This document shows positions 13,929 to 23,572 of a stretch of DNA of 64,000 nt, one piece after another; position 1 is the first letter of the stretch; every line of letters starts with the position of its first letter. Origin of the DNA: Amycolatopsis nalaikhensis (GTDB lineage Bacteria > Actinomycetota > Actinomycetes > Mycobacteriales > Pseudonocardiaceae). The DNA lies in contig NZ_CP127173.1 in assembly GCF_030264295.1 (NCBI RefSeq), forward strand, positions 503,501-567,500, read 5' to 3'. Position numbers and translations under genes: made by a program. The notes beneath the pieces are model-generated. The model worked only from the letters and a program-made list of their open reading frames with translations, did no database searches and had not been told where the DNA came from.

Positions 13929-14753
13929 ATGACGAGCTCGCCGCCGCAACCGGGCTGGTACCCCGACGCGCGGGACCCGCGCCTGCACCGCTGGTGGGAC
14001 GGCCACGCCTGGACCGCCAACACCCGACCGGCCCAGCAGGTGCCGCCACCGAGCGACTCGGCCCCGATCGAGCTGGACATCGAGCGCGGCCACGATCCGG
14101 CGCGGATCCAGGCCCAGGTCGGCCGCGCGACCCGCGGCCGCGGCGGCGCGCACGGCGGAGGCGGGACGCTGTTCACCGAGCCCGTCCTGGTGGTCAACCA
14201 GCGCGCCAAGCTGATCGAGATGGCCAACGAGTTCGGCGTCTTCGACCAGCACGGCAACCGGCTCGGCGGCGTCGTCCAGGTCGGCCAGAGCGCGCTGAAG
14301 AAGGCGATCCGGCTGCTGACCAACTACGACCAGTTCCTGACCCACAAGTTCGAGGTCCGCGACGCGAACCACAGCACGGTGCTCAAGGTGACGCGGCCGG
14401 CCAAGGTGTTCAAGTCGCGCTTCCTCGTGACGAGGGCGGACGAGACACCGATCGGCGAGATCGTCCAGGAGAACGTCTTCGGCAAGATCCGGTTCGGTTT
14501 CGTCGTCGACGGCCGTTCGGTCGGCGGGATCTTCGCCGAGAACTGGCGGGCCTGGAACTTCTCGATCCGAGACCACACCGGCGCCGAGGTCGCGCGGGTG
14601 ACCAAGACGTGGGGCGGGTTCCTCAAAGCCGCCTTCACCACAGCCGACAACTACGTCGTCGAGATCCCGCGCCCCTTGCCGGATCCGCTGGCCAGCATGG
14701 TGGTCGCCGCGGCCCTCACGATCGACACGGCCTTGAAGCAGGACACCGACTGA
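13929..14753 (+). CDS. DUF2510 plus LURP-one (phospholipid scramblase-like) protein
   Basis: 274 residues. Residues 7-32 (PGWYPDARDPRLHRWWDGHAW) are a DUF2510 Trp-rich module, usually found at the N-terminus of actinobacterial membrane-associated proteins. From about 75 (LFTEPVLVVNQRAKLIEMAN) to the end it fits the LURP-one/Tubby-like scramblase fold (repeated strands: YDQFLTHKFEVRD, KSRFLVTRADETPIGEI, FSIRDHTGAEVARVTKTWGG). The hydrophobic C-terminal helix LASMVVAAALTIDTALK probably anchors it. Exact role unknown. Divergent from the MetE-like gene. Confidence 0.82.
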   Translation: MTSSPPQPGWYPDARDPRLHRWWDGHAWTANTRPAQQVPPPSDSAPIELDIERGHDPARIQAQVGRATRGRGGAHGGGGTLFTEPVLVVNQRAKLIEMANEFGVFDQHGNRLGGVVQVGQSALKKAIRLLTNYDQFLTHKFEVRDANHSTVLKVTRPAKVFKSRFLVTRADETPIGEIVQENVFGKIRFGFVVDGRSVGGIFAENWRAWNFSIRDHTGAEVARVTKTWGGFLKAAFTTADNYVVEIPRPLPDPLASMVVAAALTIDTALKQDTD

Positions 14754-14858
14754 ATCGAGTGACCGGTGTCTCATCTCCTCCAGGTGGACAGCGGGCCCGG
14801 CACGGCTCAGGGTGAATGAAGGCCGGGACACCGCAGTCTCGCCGGGACGGAGGTCACC

Positions 14859-15902
14859 GTGGAACCGTTGCCGGAAAGCAGCGACAGGAACTGGACCGAG
14901 CCCGGAATCTACGAGGTTTCGGCCGGCGTCTACCGGATCCCGTTGCCGCTGCCCAACGACGCGCTCCGCGCGGTAAACGTCTACGCGGTCACCGATGGCG
15001 AGAAGCTGGTCCTGGTCGACTCGGGCTGGGCGTTGACCGTGGCCAGGGAACAGCTCGCGAACGCGCTTTCCGGGATCGGCGCCGAGCTCGCCGACGTCGG
15101 CGAGTTTCTCGTGACCCACGTACACCGGGATCACTATTCGCAGGCCGTGGTCCTCCGCCGCGAGTTCGGCTCGAGGATCGCGCTCGGCCAGGACGAAGAG
15201 CCGTCGCTCAAGGCGTCCAACAACCCTGACCGGCTTCCCATGGAGGCCCAGGTCGACCTCTTGTACCAAGCCGGCGCCCGTGAAGTCGTCGAGGCACTGG
15301 CCCGCGAGTTCGGCACGGACCGGCGACACACCGAAGCCGACCTCTGGGAAGCGCCCGACGAATGGCTGACGCCGGGACCGCGTCCGATCCTGCCGGGTCG
15401 CGAGTTCGACGTCGTCGCCACTCCCGGGCACACAGCGGGCCATGTCGTCTTCGTGGACGACACAGCGGGCCTCCTGTTCTCCGGCGACCACGTGCTGCCG
15501 CACATCACGCCCTCGATCGGCTTCCAGCCCGTCCCGGCCGAGCTGCCGCTCAACGACTTCATCGACTCGCTCCGCCTGGTACGCGCGATGCCGGATCGCC
15601 GCATGCTTCCCGCACACGGTCCCGTGTCGGAAAGCGTGCACACACGAGTCGACGAGCTGCTGGACCACCACCGGCAACGCCTCGAGACAATGGGCTCGCA
15701 AATCGCGGCCGGCGCGAGCACCGCATACGAGGCGGCGAATCGCGTCGGCTGGACGCGACGCAACCGCAAACTGTCCGAAATGGACTCCTTCAACCAGATG
15801 CTCGCCGTACTCGAGACAGCGGCACACCTCGACCTGTTGGCGTCGCAGGGGAAATTGACCATCCAGGTCGTCGACGGGGTGCGCCACTACACGATGCCGT
15901 GA
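14859..15902 (+). CDS. Metallo-beta-lactamase-fold hydrolase
   Basis: 347 residues. The HxHxDH signature is present as THVHRDHYSQ (about residue 85), with TPGHTAGHVVFVDD, LLFSGDHVLPH and LPAHGPVSES supplying further metal ligands. A C-terminal helical extension (from about 265, DELLDHHRQRLETMG) is typical of MBL enzymes acting on acyl-thioesters or lactones. Start GTG 14859 with GGAGG seven bases upstream. Confidence 0.88.
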   Translation: MEPLPESSDRNWTEPGIYEVSAGVYRIPLPLPNDALRAVNVYAVTDGEKLVLVDSGWALTVAREQLANALSGIGAELADVGEFLVTHVHRDHYSQAVVLRREFGSRIALGQDEEPSLKASNNPDRLPMEAQVDLLYQAGAREVVEALAREFGTDRRHTEADLWEAPDEWLTPGPRPILPGREFDVVATPGHTAGHVVFVDDTAGLLFSGDHVLPHITPSIGFQPVPAELPLNDFIDSLRLVRAMPDRRMLPAHGPVSESVHTRVDELLDHHRQRLETMGSQIAAGASTAYEAANRVGWTRRNRKLSEMDSFNQMLAVLETAAHLDLLASQGKLTIQVVDGVRHYTMP

Positions 15903-15982
15903 CGTCGCCTCCGATCAGACACCGCGAGTAGTCGCCTCGTGGCGGCTATGACCACCACCCGCAGTCCTGCATACTGGGTGAA

Positions 15983-16384
15983 ATGGATGTCATCAGGCGT
16001 GCCAGGGCAACGGACATCGAGGCGCTCGTGCGCTTGTTCGGCGCACCCGGCGAACCACTGGCAGCCGCCCTGCGCGAACTCATGACCACCCCGCACGTCA
16101 CGCTCGTTGTCGCCGAAGACGACAACGGTGTCGCCGGTACCGCCCAGCTGACCGTGCTGCGAGGACTTGCCTGGGACGGCGCCACCCGCGGGCTCCTCGA
16201 AGGCATCCGCGCCGCCCGGCGCGGTGTCACGAGCGCACTCCTGACCTGGGGCATCGACGAAGCCCGCCGACGCGGCTGCACCCGTCTCCACCTGGATTCC
16301 GGCCTCGCTCGCGCCGATCTCCGCGACTTCTACGCACGCTTCGGTTTCGAGCACAGCTACCAGGGATTCACTCGCGCCCTGTGA
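15983..16384 (+). CDS. GNAT family protein with a shortened acetyl-CoA loop
   Basis: 133 residues, paralogous to the next gene: both end with an ARRRG(C) helix and an FY.R.GF strand (DFYARFGFEHSYQGF). In the acetyl-CoA-binding segment this copy reads LEGIRAARRGVTSALL, about four residues shorter than its neighbour and without the usual Q/R-xx-G-x-G/A loop, so activity is doubtful. Start ATG 15983 has no ribosome site; a leaderless message is possible. Confidence 0.75.
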   Translation: MDVIRRARATDIEALVRLFGAPGEPLAAALRELMTTPHVTLVVAEDDNGVAGTAQLTVLRGLAWDGATRGLLEGIRAARRGVTSALLTWGIDEARRRGCTRLHLDSGLARADLRDFYARFGFEHSYQGFTRAL

Positions 16385-16394
16385 TACTGGCCCC

Positions 16395-16847
16395 GTGCCT
16401 GACTACTCCATCCGCAGAGCCCGACGCGAAGACATCGGCCCGATCGTGCGCATGCTCGCCGACGACCAGCTCGGCGCCACGCGAGACGATCCCGCCGACC
16501 TCGAGCCATACCTGCTCGCCTTCGACGAGATCGACGCGGACCCGCATCAGCTCCTGGTGGTCGTCGTGTCCGAGGACGAACCTGTCGGCACGTTGCAGCT
16601 GACGATCATTCCCGGTCTCGCCAGGCGCGGCGCACTCCGCGGTCAAATCGAGGCAGTGCGGATCCACGCCGACCACAGAGGTTCCGGGCTCGGCGCCGAA
16701 CTCATACGTTGGGCGATCGAAGAGTCGCGGCGACGCGGATGCGCGCTCGTCCAGCTCACGTCGGACACCTCCAGGACTGGAGTGCACCGGTTCTACGAGC
16801 GCCTCGGATTCGTGCCGAGCCACACGGGTTTCAAGCTCAAGCTCTGA
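16395..16847 (+). CDS. GNAT family N-acetyltransferase
   Basis: 150 residues with an intact acetyl-CoA motif IEAVRIHADHRGSGLGAELI (about 92-111: R-G-S-G-L-G) and the C-terminal RFYERLGFVPSHTGFKLKL strand, shown here in part. It begins 11 bases after the paralogous upstream gene. Tandem duplication followed by decay of the first copy is the simplest reading. GTG start at 16395. Confidence 0.85.
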   Translation: MPDYSIRRARREDIGPIVRMLADDQLGATRDDPADLEPYLLAFDEIDADPHQLLVVVVSEDEPVGTLQLTIIPGLARRGALRGQIEAVRIHADHRGSGLGAELIRWAIEESRRRGCALVQLTSDTSRTGVHRFYERLGFVPSHTGFKLKL

Positions 16848-17079
16848 CTGCTGACCAACTCGACACCTCACGCATCGTCGTCTATCCATATAGGACGTAT
16901 GACGTTTCAAGGATCCCTCCCCGGATCTGTGGCGCGCGTACACGCACCCGCGTACGATTCCCAAACAATCGCCGGGAGTCAAGTCGCGAGCGTAGCGAAA
17001 GGACCGTTCGCGACGCTTCGTCACCCAATCTTCTGAATCTCGGTGACTTTCCTTGGCCGAGGCACGTACGGTCGCGCTC
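16848..17079. other. Intergenic stretch with unusually low G+C
   Basis: 232 bases without a gene. It contains runs such as CTATCCATATAGGACGTATG, far more A+T-rich than the surroundings, and an imperfect 10-base inverted repeat (GTCGCGAGCG at 16983-16992 with CGTTCGCGAC at 17005-17014). No promoter or attachment site can be assigned. Confidence 0.4.
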
Positions 17080-18352
17080 ATGGCATCCTCACAAGCACTC
17101 CGCAAGCTCACTCCGGCGACCGCCGCCCGGAACACCAAGGGCGGGCGGACACTCACAGGTGCCCGCAGCGACCCGGATGCGTTGCGGCGCATGAAAGACG
17201 AACAGATAGTCACCCTCATCCGCGAGGCCGAAGCGGAGATTTCGAAGCTGCAGGCTGTTCAGCTAAGAGCGATCGCGGATCTGAGCGTGCGCCGGAGACG
17301 GGCGCCCGACACCGCATCGGAGGTCGCACTGGCGCTGTCTGTCACCGAACACCGTGCCAGCGCAATAGTTTCCGCGGCCAAGGCGCTGACCGACCGGCTT
17401 CCTCGGATGCTCAAACTCATGGGCGACGGCAAGCTCGACCTCTACCGTGCCATGAAAGTCACGGACGCGACGGCATGGCTCTCCGGCGACCATGCGCGAA
17501 TCGTCGACACGACACTCGAAGACCGCGTGCCGGGACGGAACGCGGCCCAGGTCCGTCGAGCGGCGAGGTATGCGGCCGCGCAGGTCGATCCGGAGGGAGC
17601 CGCGCTTCGCGCCGAGGAACGGCTCGCCGAACGACGTCTGGCTCTGCACCACCACGACACCAGCGTGACTCGCTTGTCGATCACCAACATCCCGACGGAG
17701 AAGGCGACTGCGGCTTACACCCGAATCGACCAGGCGGCTCGGACGTTGAAGACCCTGAACGAGCCGCGCACTCTGGACCAGCTCCGAGCGGACGTCGCGA
17801 TGGACCTGCTGCTCAGCGGCACGGGCGGCCCGAGCGAGCGCACTGAGGTGTTCCTGCACATCGACCTCGACACGTACCTCGGACTGAACGACTTCCCGAC
17901 GCTATTGGTCGGCCGCGGACCCGTCACGGCTTCGGTGGCCCGCCGCATCATCAGCGGGTCCGACACGACACTGCGGCGAGTTCTCACCGATCCGCGGACC
18001 GGTCAGGCGATCGAGCTGTCCCCTTCGCGTTACCCCCTCGACCCGGCACACGACGAGTTCATCCGGGTCAGGGACCAGGAATGCCGACAGCCCGGGTGCA
18101 CTCGTCCCGCGTTGAGGTGCAAGGTCGAGGCGACCCGGGCACAAGGCGAGGCCAAGCTCCGCGGATCAGCCGGTCACGTTCTGCTCGCGTCACCGCAAGC
18201 TAAAAGGCCAGCCTGGCTGGGACTACACGGCCAAGTCCGACGGCACGGTGAACGTCACGACACCGGCCGGCCGGGTGCACTCGACGACACCACCGTCGAT
18301 GCGCCTTTGCCACAAGCGAACGAACCGTCTCCGCATCAGGCCTCGGACATGA
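17080..18352 (+). CDS. DUF222/13E12-type protein with degenerate HNH end, one frame change
   Basis: About 423 residues once one base is removed. The N-terminal three quarters (LRKLTPATAARN through RRIISGSDTTLRRVLTDPRTG) is the DUF222 region of mobile 13E12-type HNH proteins; then RVRDQECRQPGCTRP gives the first zinc cysteines. At CCAAGCTCC (18152-18160) the frame changes; dropping one A continues as SSADQPVTFCSRHRKLKGQPGWDY, the expected HNH tail, stopping at 18352. Left unrepaired, the frame runs 66 bases into mnmA. Even repaired, the HNH DH pair is replaced (KVEATRAQ) and the Asn is Gln, so nuclease activity is doubtful. ATG 17080 preferred over TTG 17053. Confidence 0.72.
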
Positions 18353-18359
18353 CGGAAGG

Positions 18360-19451
18360 TCAGCGCGTACCCGCGATCTTCGCGCTGCCCAGGACGATGT
18401 CGCCGCCCTCGGCGTCCGGACGGTAGAGAACGACGACCTGGCCAGGCGCGACTCCCCGAAGCGGTTCACGAAGGTGGACGGTCATGGCGTCGGAGTCCAC
18501 GTCGGCGACCGCGTCGACGATTCCGCCGTGGGCCCGGACCTGGACCACGCACTCGGTCGGCTCGGTCAACGGGCGACCGCTGGGCCAGATCGCGCGATCG
18601 GCCTCGATCACCTTTACGCCGAGCCCGGATGCGGAACCGACCTTGACGGAACCGGACACCGGCTCGAGGGACAGAACGTACCGAGGACGGCCGTCCGGCG
18701 CCGGGGCGTCGATCCCGAGGCCCTTCCGCTGCCCGACAGTGAAGCCATGCACCCCGGTGTGGCGACCAAGGACCGCACCGGTTTCCGCGTCGACGAGCTC
18801 GCCGGGCCGCTGCCCCAGCCGGTTCTCGAGGAACTTCTTGGTGTCCCCGTCCGGGATGAAGCAGATGTCGTGGCTGTCCGGCTTGTTGGCCACGGACAGG
18901 CCTCGACGCTCCGCCTCCGCCCGCACCTCGGTCTTCCACGAGTCACCCAGCGGAAACATCGCGTGGCTGAGCTGTTCCGCGGTAAGGGAAGCAAGTACGT
19001 AGGACTGGTCCTTGCCACTGTCCGCGCTACGGCGCAGCTCAGGCACGCCGTCCACGACGGAGAGGCGCGCGTAGTGACCCGTCGCGACCGCGTCGAACCC
19101 TAGCGCCATCGCCTTTTCGAGCAGGGCTTCGAACTTGATCTTCTCGTTGCAGGTGACACAGGGATTCGGAGTGCGGCCGGCCGCGTACTCGCCGACGAAG
19201 GTCTCGACGACCTCTTCGGTGAAGCGCTCCGCGAAATCCCAGATGTAGAAAGGGATTCCCAGGATGTCGGCGGCCCGCCTGGCGTCATGCGAGTCTTCGA
19301 TGGTGCAACACCCGCGCGAGCCGGTCCGCAGGGTGCCCGGTTTGGCCGACAGCGCCAGGTGCACGCCGACGACGTCGTGTCCGGCGTCGACCGCGCGTGC
19401 CGCGGCGACCGCCGAGTCCACTCCTCCGCTCATCGCGGCCAAAACCCGCAT
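18360..19451 (-). CDS. mnmA: tRNA 2-thiouridylase
   Basis: 363 residues. Thiolates U34 of Lys, Glu and Gln tRNAs using sulfur relayed from a cysteine desulfurase. PP-loop [13 protein letters not shown] at residues 6-18; catalytic cysteines in [12 protein letters not shown] and [12 protein letters not shown]. Start ATG 19451 lies four bases after the cysteine desulfurase stop with AAGAGGTG upstream, so sulfur donor and acceptor are made from one message, as in M. tuberculosis Rv3025c-Rv3024c. Confidence 0.96.
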   Translation of the reverse strand: MRVLAAMSGGVDSAVAAARAVDAGHDVVGVHLALSAKPGTLRTGSRGCCTIEDSHDARRAADILGIPFYIWDFAERFTEEVVETFVGEYAAGRTPNPCVTCNEKIKFEALLEKAMALGFDAVATGHYARLSVVDGVPELRRSADSGKDQSYVLASLTAEQLSHAMFPLGDSWKTEVRAEAERRGLSVANKPDSHDICFIPDGDTKKFLENRLGQRPGELVDAETGAVLGRHTGVHGFTVGQRKGLGIDAPAPDGRPRYVLSLEPVSGSVKVGSASGLGVKVIEADRAIWPSGRPLTEPTECVVQVRAHGGIVDAVADVDSDAMTVHLREPLRGVAPGQVVVLYRPDAEGGDIVLGSAKIAGTR

Positions 19452-19455
19452 TGCC

Positions 19456-20652
19456 TTACACCTCTTGCTTCTGGGTCTGCTTGCGCATCCCAGCCAGGCC
19501 GGCCTGACGGGCGCGCGTGACGACACCGCCGATCTCGGCAGCCAATGCCTCGACGTCTTCGGCGGTGGATGTGTGTCCGAGGGAGAACCGGAGGGAGCCC
19601 CGGGCCGCGGCCGGGTCGGCACCCATGGCCAGCAGCACGTGGCTCGGCTGGGCCACCCCCGCCGTGCAGGCGGAGCCCGTCGAGCACTCGATGCCTTTGG
19701 CGTCGAGGAGCATCAGCAGGCTGTCGCCGGCGCACCCGGGGAACGTGAAGTGGGCGTGGCTGGGCAGCCGCTCGCCGTCGCCGCCGTTGAGGACCGCGTC
19801 CGGCACTTCGCGTCGGATGGCTTCGATGAGACCGTCGCGCAGTTCCTCGACGCGCTTCGCGTATTCGGTGCGCGTCGCGACGGCAGACCGCACGGCCGTT
19901 GCGAAACTGACGATCGCCGGCACGTCGAGGGTGCCCGAGCGGATGCTGCGTTCCTGTCCGCCGCCGTGCAGCAGGGGCGCGCAAGGCACGTCGCGGCCCA
20001 GCAACAGGGCTCCGACGCCGAACGGGCCGCCGAGCTTGTGCCCGGTAAGGGTGAGCGCTGCGGCGCCGCTGGCCGCGAAGTCGACCGGTACGGCGCCGAC
20101 CGCCTGAACCGCGTCCGTGTGGAACGGCACGTCGAACTCGGCGCAGACCGCGGTCAGCTCGGCGATCGGGTTGACCGTGCCGACCTCGTTGTTGGCCCAC
20201 ATCACCGTCGCGAGGGCCACCGTGTCGGGGTTCTCGGCGATGGCCGCACGGAGGACGTCGGGCGAAACGCGGCCCTGGCTGTCCACGTCGAGCAGGACGA
20301 TCTCGGCGCCGCCGTGGGCCTCGAGCCATTCGACCGTGTCGAGCACGGCGTGGTGCTCGGCCGCACCGCACAGGATGCGGCGACGCTGCTCCTGCTCATC
20401 ACGCCGGGCCCAGTAGATGCCCTTGACCGCGAGGTTGTCGCTCTCCGTGCCGCCGCCGGTGAAGATCACCTCGGACGGCCGGGCGCCCAAGGCGTCGGCG
20501 ATCGTTTCGCGCGCTTCCTCGACCATCCGCCGGGCGCGGCGGCCCGAAGAGTGCAGCGCGGAGGCGTTGCCCACGGTGGACAGCGCCTCGGTCATCGCCG
20601 CTATGGCTTCGGGCAACATCGGAGTGGTTGCCGCGTGGTCGAGATAGGTCAT
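19456..20652 (-). CDS. iscS: Cysteine desulfurase (IscS/NifS type)
   Basis: 398 residues. PLP enzyme that removes sulfur from cysteine for tRNA thiolation and Fe-S assembly. [18 protein letters not shown] at the N-terminus, HTDAVQAVG, the PLP lysine in [16 protein letters not shown] and the active-site Cys in [12 protein letters not shown]. Upstream partner of mnmA. ATG 20652 begins the family-typical [11 protein letters not shown]. Confidence 0.95.
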   Translation of the reverse strand: MTYLDHAATTPMLPEAIAAMTEALSTVGNASALHSSGRRARRMVEEARETIADALGARPSEVIFTGGGTESDNLAVKGIYWARRDEQEQRRRILCGAAEHHAVLDTVEWLEAHGGAEIVLLDVDSQGRVSPDVLRAAIAENPDTVALATVMWANNEVGTVNPIAELTAVCAEFDVPFHTDAVQAVGAVPVDFAASGAAALTLTGHKLGGPFGVGALLLGRDVPCAPLLHGGGQERSIRSGTLDVPAIVSFATAVRSAVATRTEYAKRVEELRDGLIEAIRREVPDAVLNGGDGERLPSHAHFTFPGCAGDSLLMLLDAKGIECSTGSACTAGVAQPSHVLLAMGADPAAARGSLRFSLGHTSTAEDVEALAAEIGGVVTRARQAGLAGMRKQTQKQEV

Positions 20653-20716
20653 CGCCTTCTCAGGGTAGTCCGCTCCACCGCGTGACGAAGCCCACCCTGG
20701 CCCTCGAAGTGGGCTG

Positions 20717-22084
20717 TCACACCTTCGTCGGCCACCGGCCGGTCAGCCGGACGCCCAGCAGCGCGAGCGCCACCAAGGCCACCGTGAGCAGGGCCATCGC
20801 CGGGGACGGGGCCAGCACCGAGCCCACCACGCTGAGCAGAACCCCGCCCAGGCCGATGAGCAGCGCGGACCCCACCCAGTCCGCCAGCTGCACCGCCGAG
20901 GTGTTGAACCCGCGCTCGCCTTCCGGCGAATACCGGAGCAGGAGGACCGAAATCGCGGGCATCGCGATCCCCATACCGGCGCCCCCGACCGCGCAAGCCA
21001 CGAATGCCGGCCAGGCGGGGAACCACGGTTGCGAGACCAGCCCGAAGCAGACCAACCCGGCCGCGACCAGCCAAAATCCCGTGCGCAGCGACGCCTCCCT
21101 CGACCAGTTGAGAAACCGGCCTTGCGCAGCGGACGCCGCCGACCAGCCCAAAGCCGTGATAGTCAGCGGGAGGCCCGCCAGCGCCGGGCTGTAGCCGTGG
21201 ACCGCGCTCATCGTCAGGGGCAGATAGGCCTCCATCCCGGCATAAGCGCCGGCGATCAAGGCACGGGAGGCGACGACCGTCGGCAGGCCACGGCGCGACG
21301 ACAGCGTCCCGACCGGCAGGAGCGTCCGCAGGGCGAAGCCCAAGGCCACGAGCCCGGCCGTGCCGTATGCCAACGAAAGGAGAGACTGGTGCTGGGCCGC
21401 CCACGTCAACGCGGCGACGCCGAGCGCGGCGATGATCGCCTGGGGTACGCCCGCGCGGCGGCCGCCCGAGGACGGCGCGTGCCTGGGCAACCGGCGGACG
21501 ACGACCACCAGCATGACCAGGCCGACGACCACGAGCGGGACCAGCCCGAGGAACACCCAGCGCCAGCCGACGCTGACCGTCAGCACTCCGGCCACCGACG
21601 GCCCGATGACCGCCGGCAACACCCAGGCCGCCGCGTTCGCCGCGTAGATCACCGGGCGTTCCCGGTCGGTGAATGTCAACGCGATCAGCAGGGAGACCGA
21701 CACCAGGAGCAGCCCGGAGCCGAAGCCCTGCATTGCGCGGCCGAGGAGGAACGTCGGCATTCCGTTCGCCGTCCCCGCGACGACCAGGCCGGCCGCGAAC
21801 AGCACCGGACCCACGAGCAGCGCCGGTGCCGGGCCTCGACGGTCGCCGACCCGGCCCGAAAGCACCGTCGCGACCACGCTCGAAATCAGGAAGATCGTGA
21901 ACGGCCACGAGTACAACGACAAGCCGTGGAGGTCGGCGACCAACGTCGGCATCGCCGTCGCGACACCCATGTTCTCGAAAGCGACCAAGGTGACCACGAG
22001 CAGCACCGCGATCGTCGTCAGCCGGTGTTCCGCGCTCCACAGGACACTTCGGCGACGAGGGGCCGAGTCGATCGTCGAGGTCAT
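20717..22084 (-). CDS. MFS transporter, DHA2-like drug exporter
   Basis: 455 residues with roughly 12-14 membrane segments. The first loop carries [19 protein letters not shown] and the motif [17 protein letters not shown], an MFS motif A; the [20 protein letters not shown] block is motif C-like and typical of proton-driven exporters. ATG 22084 (MTSTIDS) begins just before the first helix; the longer open frame is not membrane-like. Lies 44 bases after the LuxR-type gene on the same strand, which may control it. Confidence 0.88.
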   Translation of the reverse strand: MTSTIDSAPRRRSVLWSAEHRLTTIAVLLVVTLVAFENMGVATAMPTLVADLHGLSLYSWPFTIFLISSVVATVLSGRVGDRRGPAPALLVGPVLFAAGLVVAGTANGMPTFLLGRAMQGFGSGLLLVSVSLLIALTFTDRERPVIYAANAAAWVLPAVIGPSVAGVLTVSVGWRWVFLGLVPLVVVGLVMLVVVVRRLPRHAPSSGGRRAGVPQAIIAALGVAALTWAAQHQSLLSLAYGTAGLVALGFALRTLLPVGTLSSRRGLPTVVASRALIAGAYAGMEAYLPLTMSAVHGYSPALAGLPLTITALGWSAASAAQGRFLNWSREASLRTGFWLVAAGLVCFGLVSQPWFPAWPAFVACAVGGAGMGIAMPAISVLLLRYSPEGERGFNTSAVQLADWVGSALLIGLGGVLLSVVGSVLAPSPAMALLTVALVALALLGVRLTGRWPTKV

Positions 22085-22128
22085 GATCGACAGCGTGCAA
22101 CCTCGAGCCCCCTGGAGGTCAAGCGAAT

Positions 22129-23412
22129 TCAGGCCGTGCGGTGCGCCACCGGTTCCAGCCGCAGGTCGCGGGCGAGCGCGGCGGCCTCGCCGCGGGAACT
22201 CACGTCCAGCTTGTCGAGGATGTTGCGCACGTGGAACTTGACCGTGTGCTCGCTGAGCTGCAGCTGCTCGGCGATCTGCCGGTTGCGCAGGCCTTGCGAA
22301 ATTCCCGACAAGACCTCGAGCTCGCGCGGGTTGAGCCGGTCGAGGGGACGCAGCTCCGGCGGTTCGGCGACGCCGAGCGGGAGGACGGCGGTGATCGTCG
22401 TGCCCCAGCCGGGCACCGCGTCGACCTCCCAGTGGCCGCCGAGGGTCGTGAGGCGCTCGGTCAGTCCGCGGGCCGGGACCGCGTCGGCGACCTCGGGGCA
22501 GTCGTCGCGGACGGTGATCCGCAGGACCGGTCCGTCGACGCGCCATGACGCCCGCAGGCGCGTGGTCGCGGAACGGTCCAAGGCGGCGAGCACCAGGCCG
22601 CGCGTCAAGGTCCGCGCCGTGTGGGCGATGTCCTGCGGGAGGGACACATCACCGACCGGGTCGACGAGGTCGACGTCGACCTCCGTGTGCCGCACCAGGT
22701 CGGCGAGCTGCGTCTTGAGCAGGGAGAACGCGGCCGTTGTCGGTTCTTCGGACAGGGCCTGGTCGCGGTCGACGACACCCTTCAGCTCGAGCAGCGCGTC
22801 GGCGGCGAGGTCGACGGCCGTGCGGCGGGCGACGTTGTCGGCGAGGCGTCCGGAGCGGAGGACGGCCAGGAGAGTCGTCAAGGTCGCCGCGTGAGTTTGG
22901 CCGAGGTCGGTGATCGCCTGGGCTCGGGCGGTGGCCGCGGCGAGGTTGCTGGCCAGCATGTCCGGTCCGGGGTCGATCGCGCGCTGGCCCGCGTCGGTGC
23001 TGAGGACGTGCCACAGCCGCGCCGCCAGCTCCAGCTCGGCGCGCGGCGGCTCTGTGTTCTCCGGAACGACAACGAGTACGGAGCCCTTGCCGACGGGTGG
23101 CATCGACGCCAGCAGGACCAGCCGACGCTCGACGCCGCCCAGGACACCGTCGACGACCAGGGCCTTGCCCGGCTCGCCGCGGTCGGCCAGCCGTTGCAGT
23201 TCGGCGCTCGTGACCGTCCTGGTGATCGCCTCGTCGCCGACGACCTTGAGGGGGCTGCGCGGGCAGTCGCCGGACTGCATGGCGGCGGCGTGGTGCGGGA
23301 TCAGCTTCCCCAGCTCGGCGGAGAACTGGCCGAGCACCCGCGGGCGCGGCGCCGACAGCAGCCGCTCGACGACGTCGAGCACGTGTCGCGGATTCGACCA
23401 CGAGGCATCCAT
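22129..23412 (-). CDS. LuxR-type regulator with an ATPase-like domain
   Basis: 427 residues. The C-terminus is a LuxR/FixJ helix-turn-helix (LNPRELEVLSGISQGLRNRQ, then IAEQLQLSEHTVKFHVRNIL). Before it (about 290-350) VLRITVRDDCPEVADA followed by RLTTLGGHWEVDAVPGWG resembles the N- and G-boxes of a histidine-kinase ATPase. The segment in front, RRTAVDLAADALLELKG, is placed like a dimerisation helix but has no phospho-accepting His. No membrane segment. Start ATG 23412. Confidence 0.8.
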   Translation of the reverse strand: MDASWSNPRHVLDVVERLLSAPRPRVLGQFSAELGKLIPHHAAAMQSGDCPRSPLKVVGDEAITRTVTSAELQRLADRGEPGKALVVDGVLGGVERRLVLLASMPPVGKGSVLVVVPENTEPPRAELELAARLWHVLSTDAGQRAIDPGPDMLASNLAAATARAQAITDLGQTHAATLTTLLAVLRSGRLADNVARRTAVDLAADALLELKGVVDRDQALSEEPTTAAFSLLKTQLADLVRHTEVDVDLVDPVGDVSLPQDIAHTARTLTRGLVLAALDRSATTRLRASWRVDGPVLRITVRDDCPEVADAVPARGLTERLTTLGGHWEVDAVPGWGTTITAVLPLGVAEPPELRPLDRLNPRELEVLSGISQGLRNRQIAEQLQLSEHTVKFHVRNILDKLDVSSRGEAAALARDLRLEPVAHRTA

Positions 23413-23572
23413 GGCGTCCAAGGTAGGCGCGTCGCCGGTCGGGCGGCCTGCTCGTCCGGCTAGTGAACACTGCTCGTCCGGGTGGTTCGGCGGTCCCGCC
23501 CGGCGGGTTGACTTCTGGGGAGAGGACATTCGAACACCGAAGGTCACGAATCCGAGGAGCGCAGAGACAACC

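Noticed and set aside
16983..17014. Inverted repeat before the 13E12 gene as an attachment site or terminator
   Set aside because: The repeat is imperfect, no integrase or tRNA is nearby, and no duplicated copy was seen.
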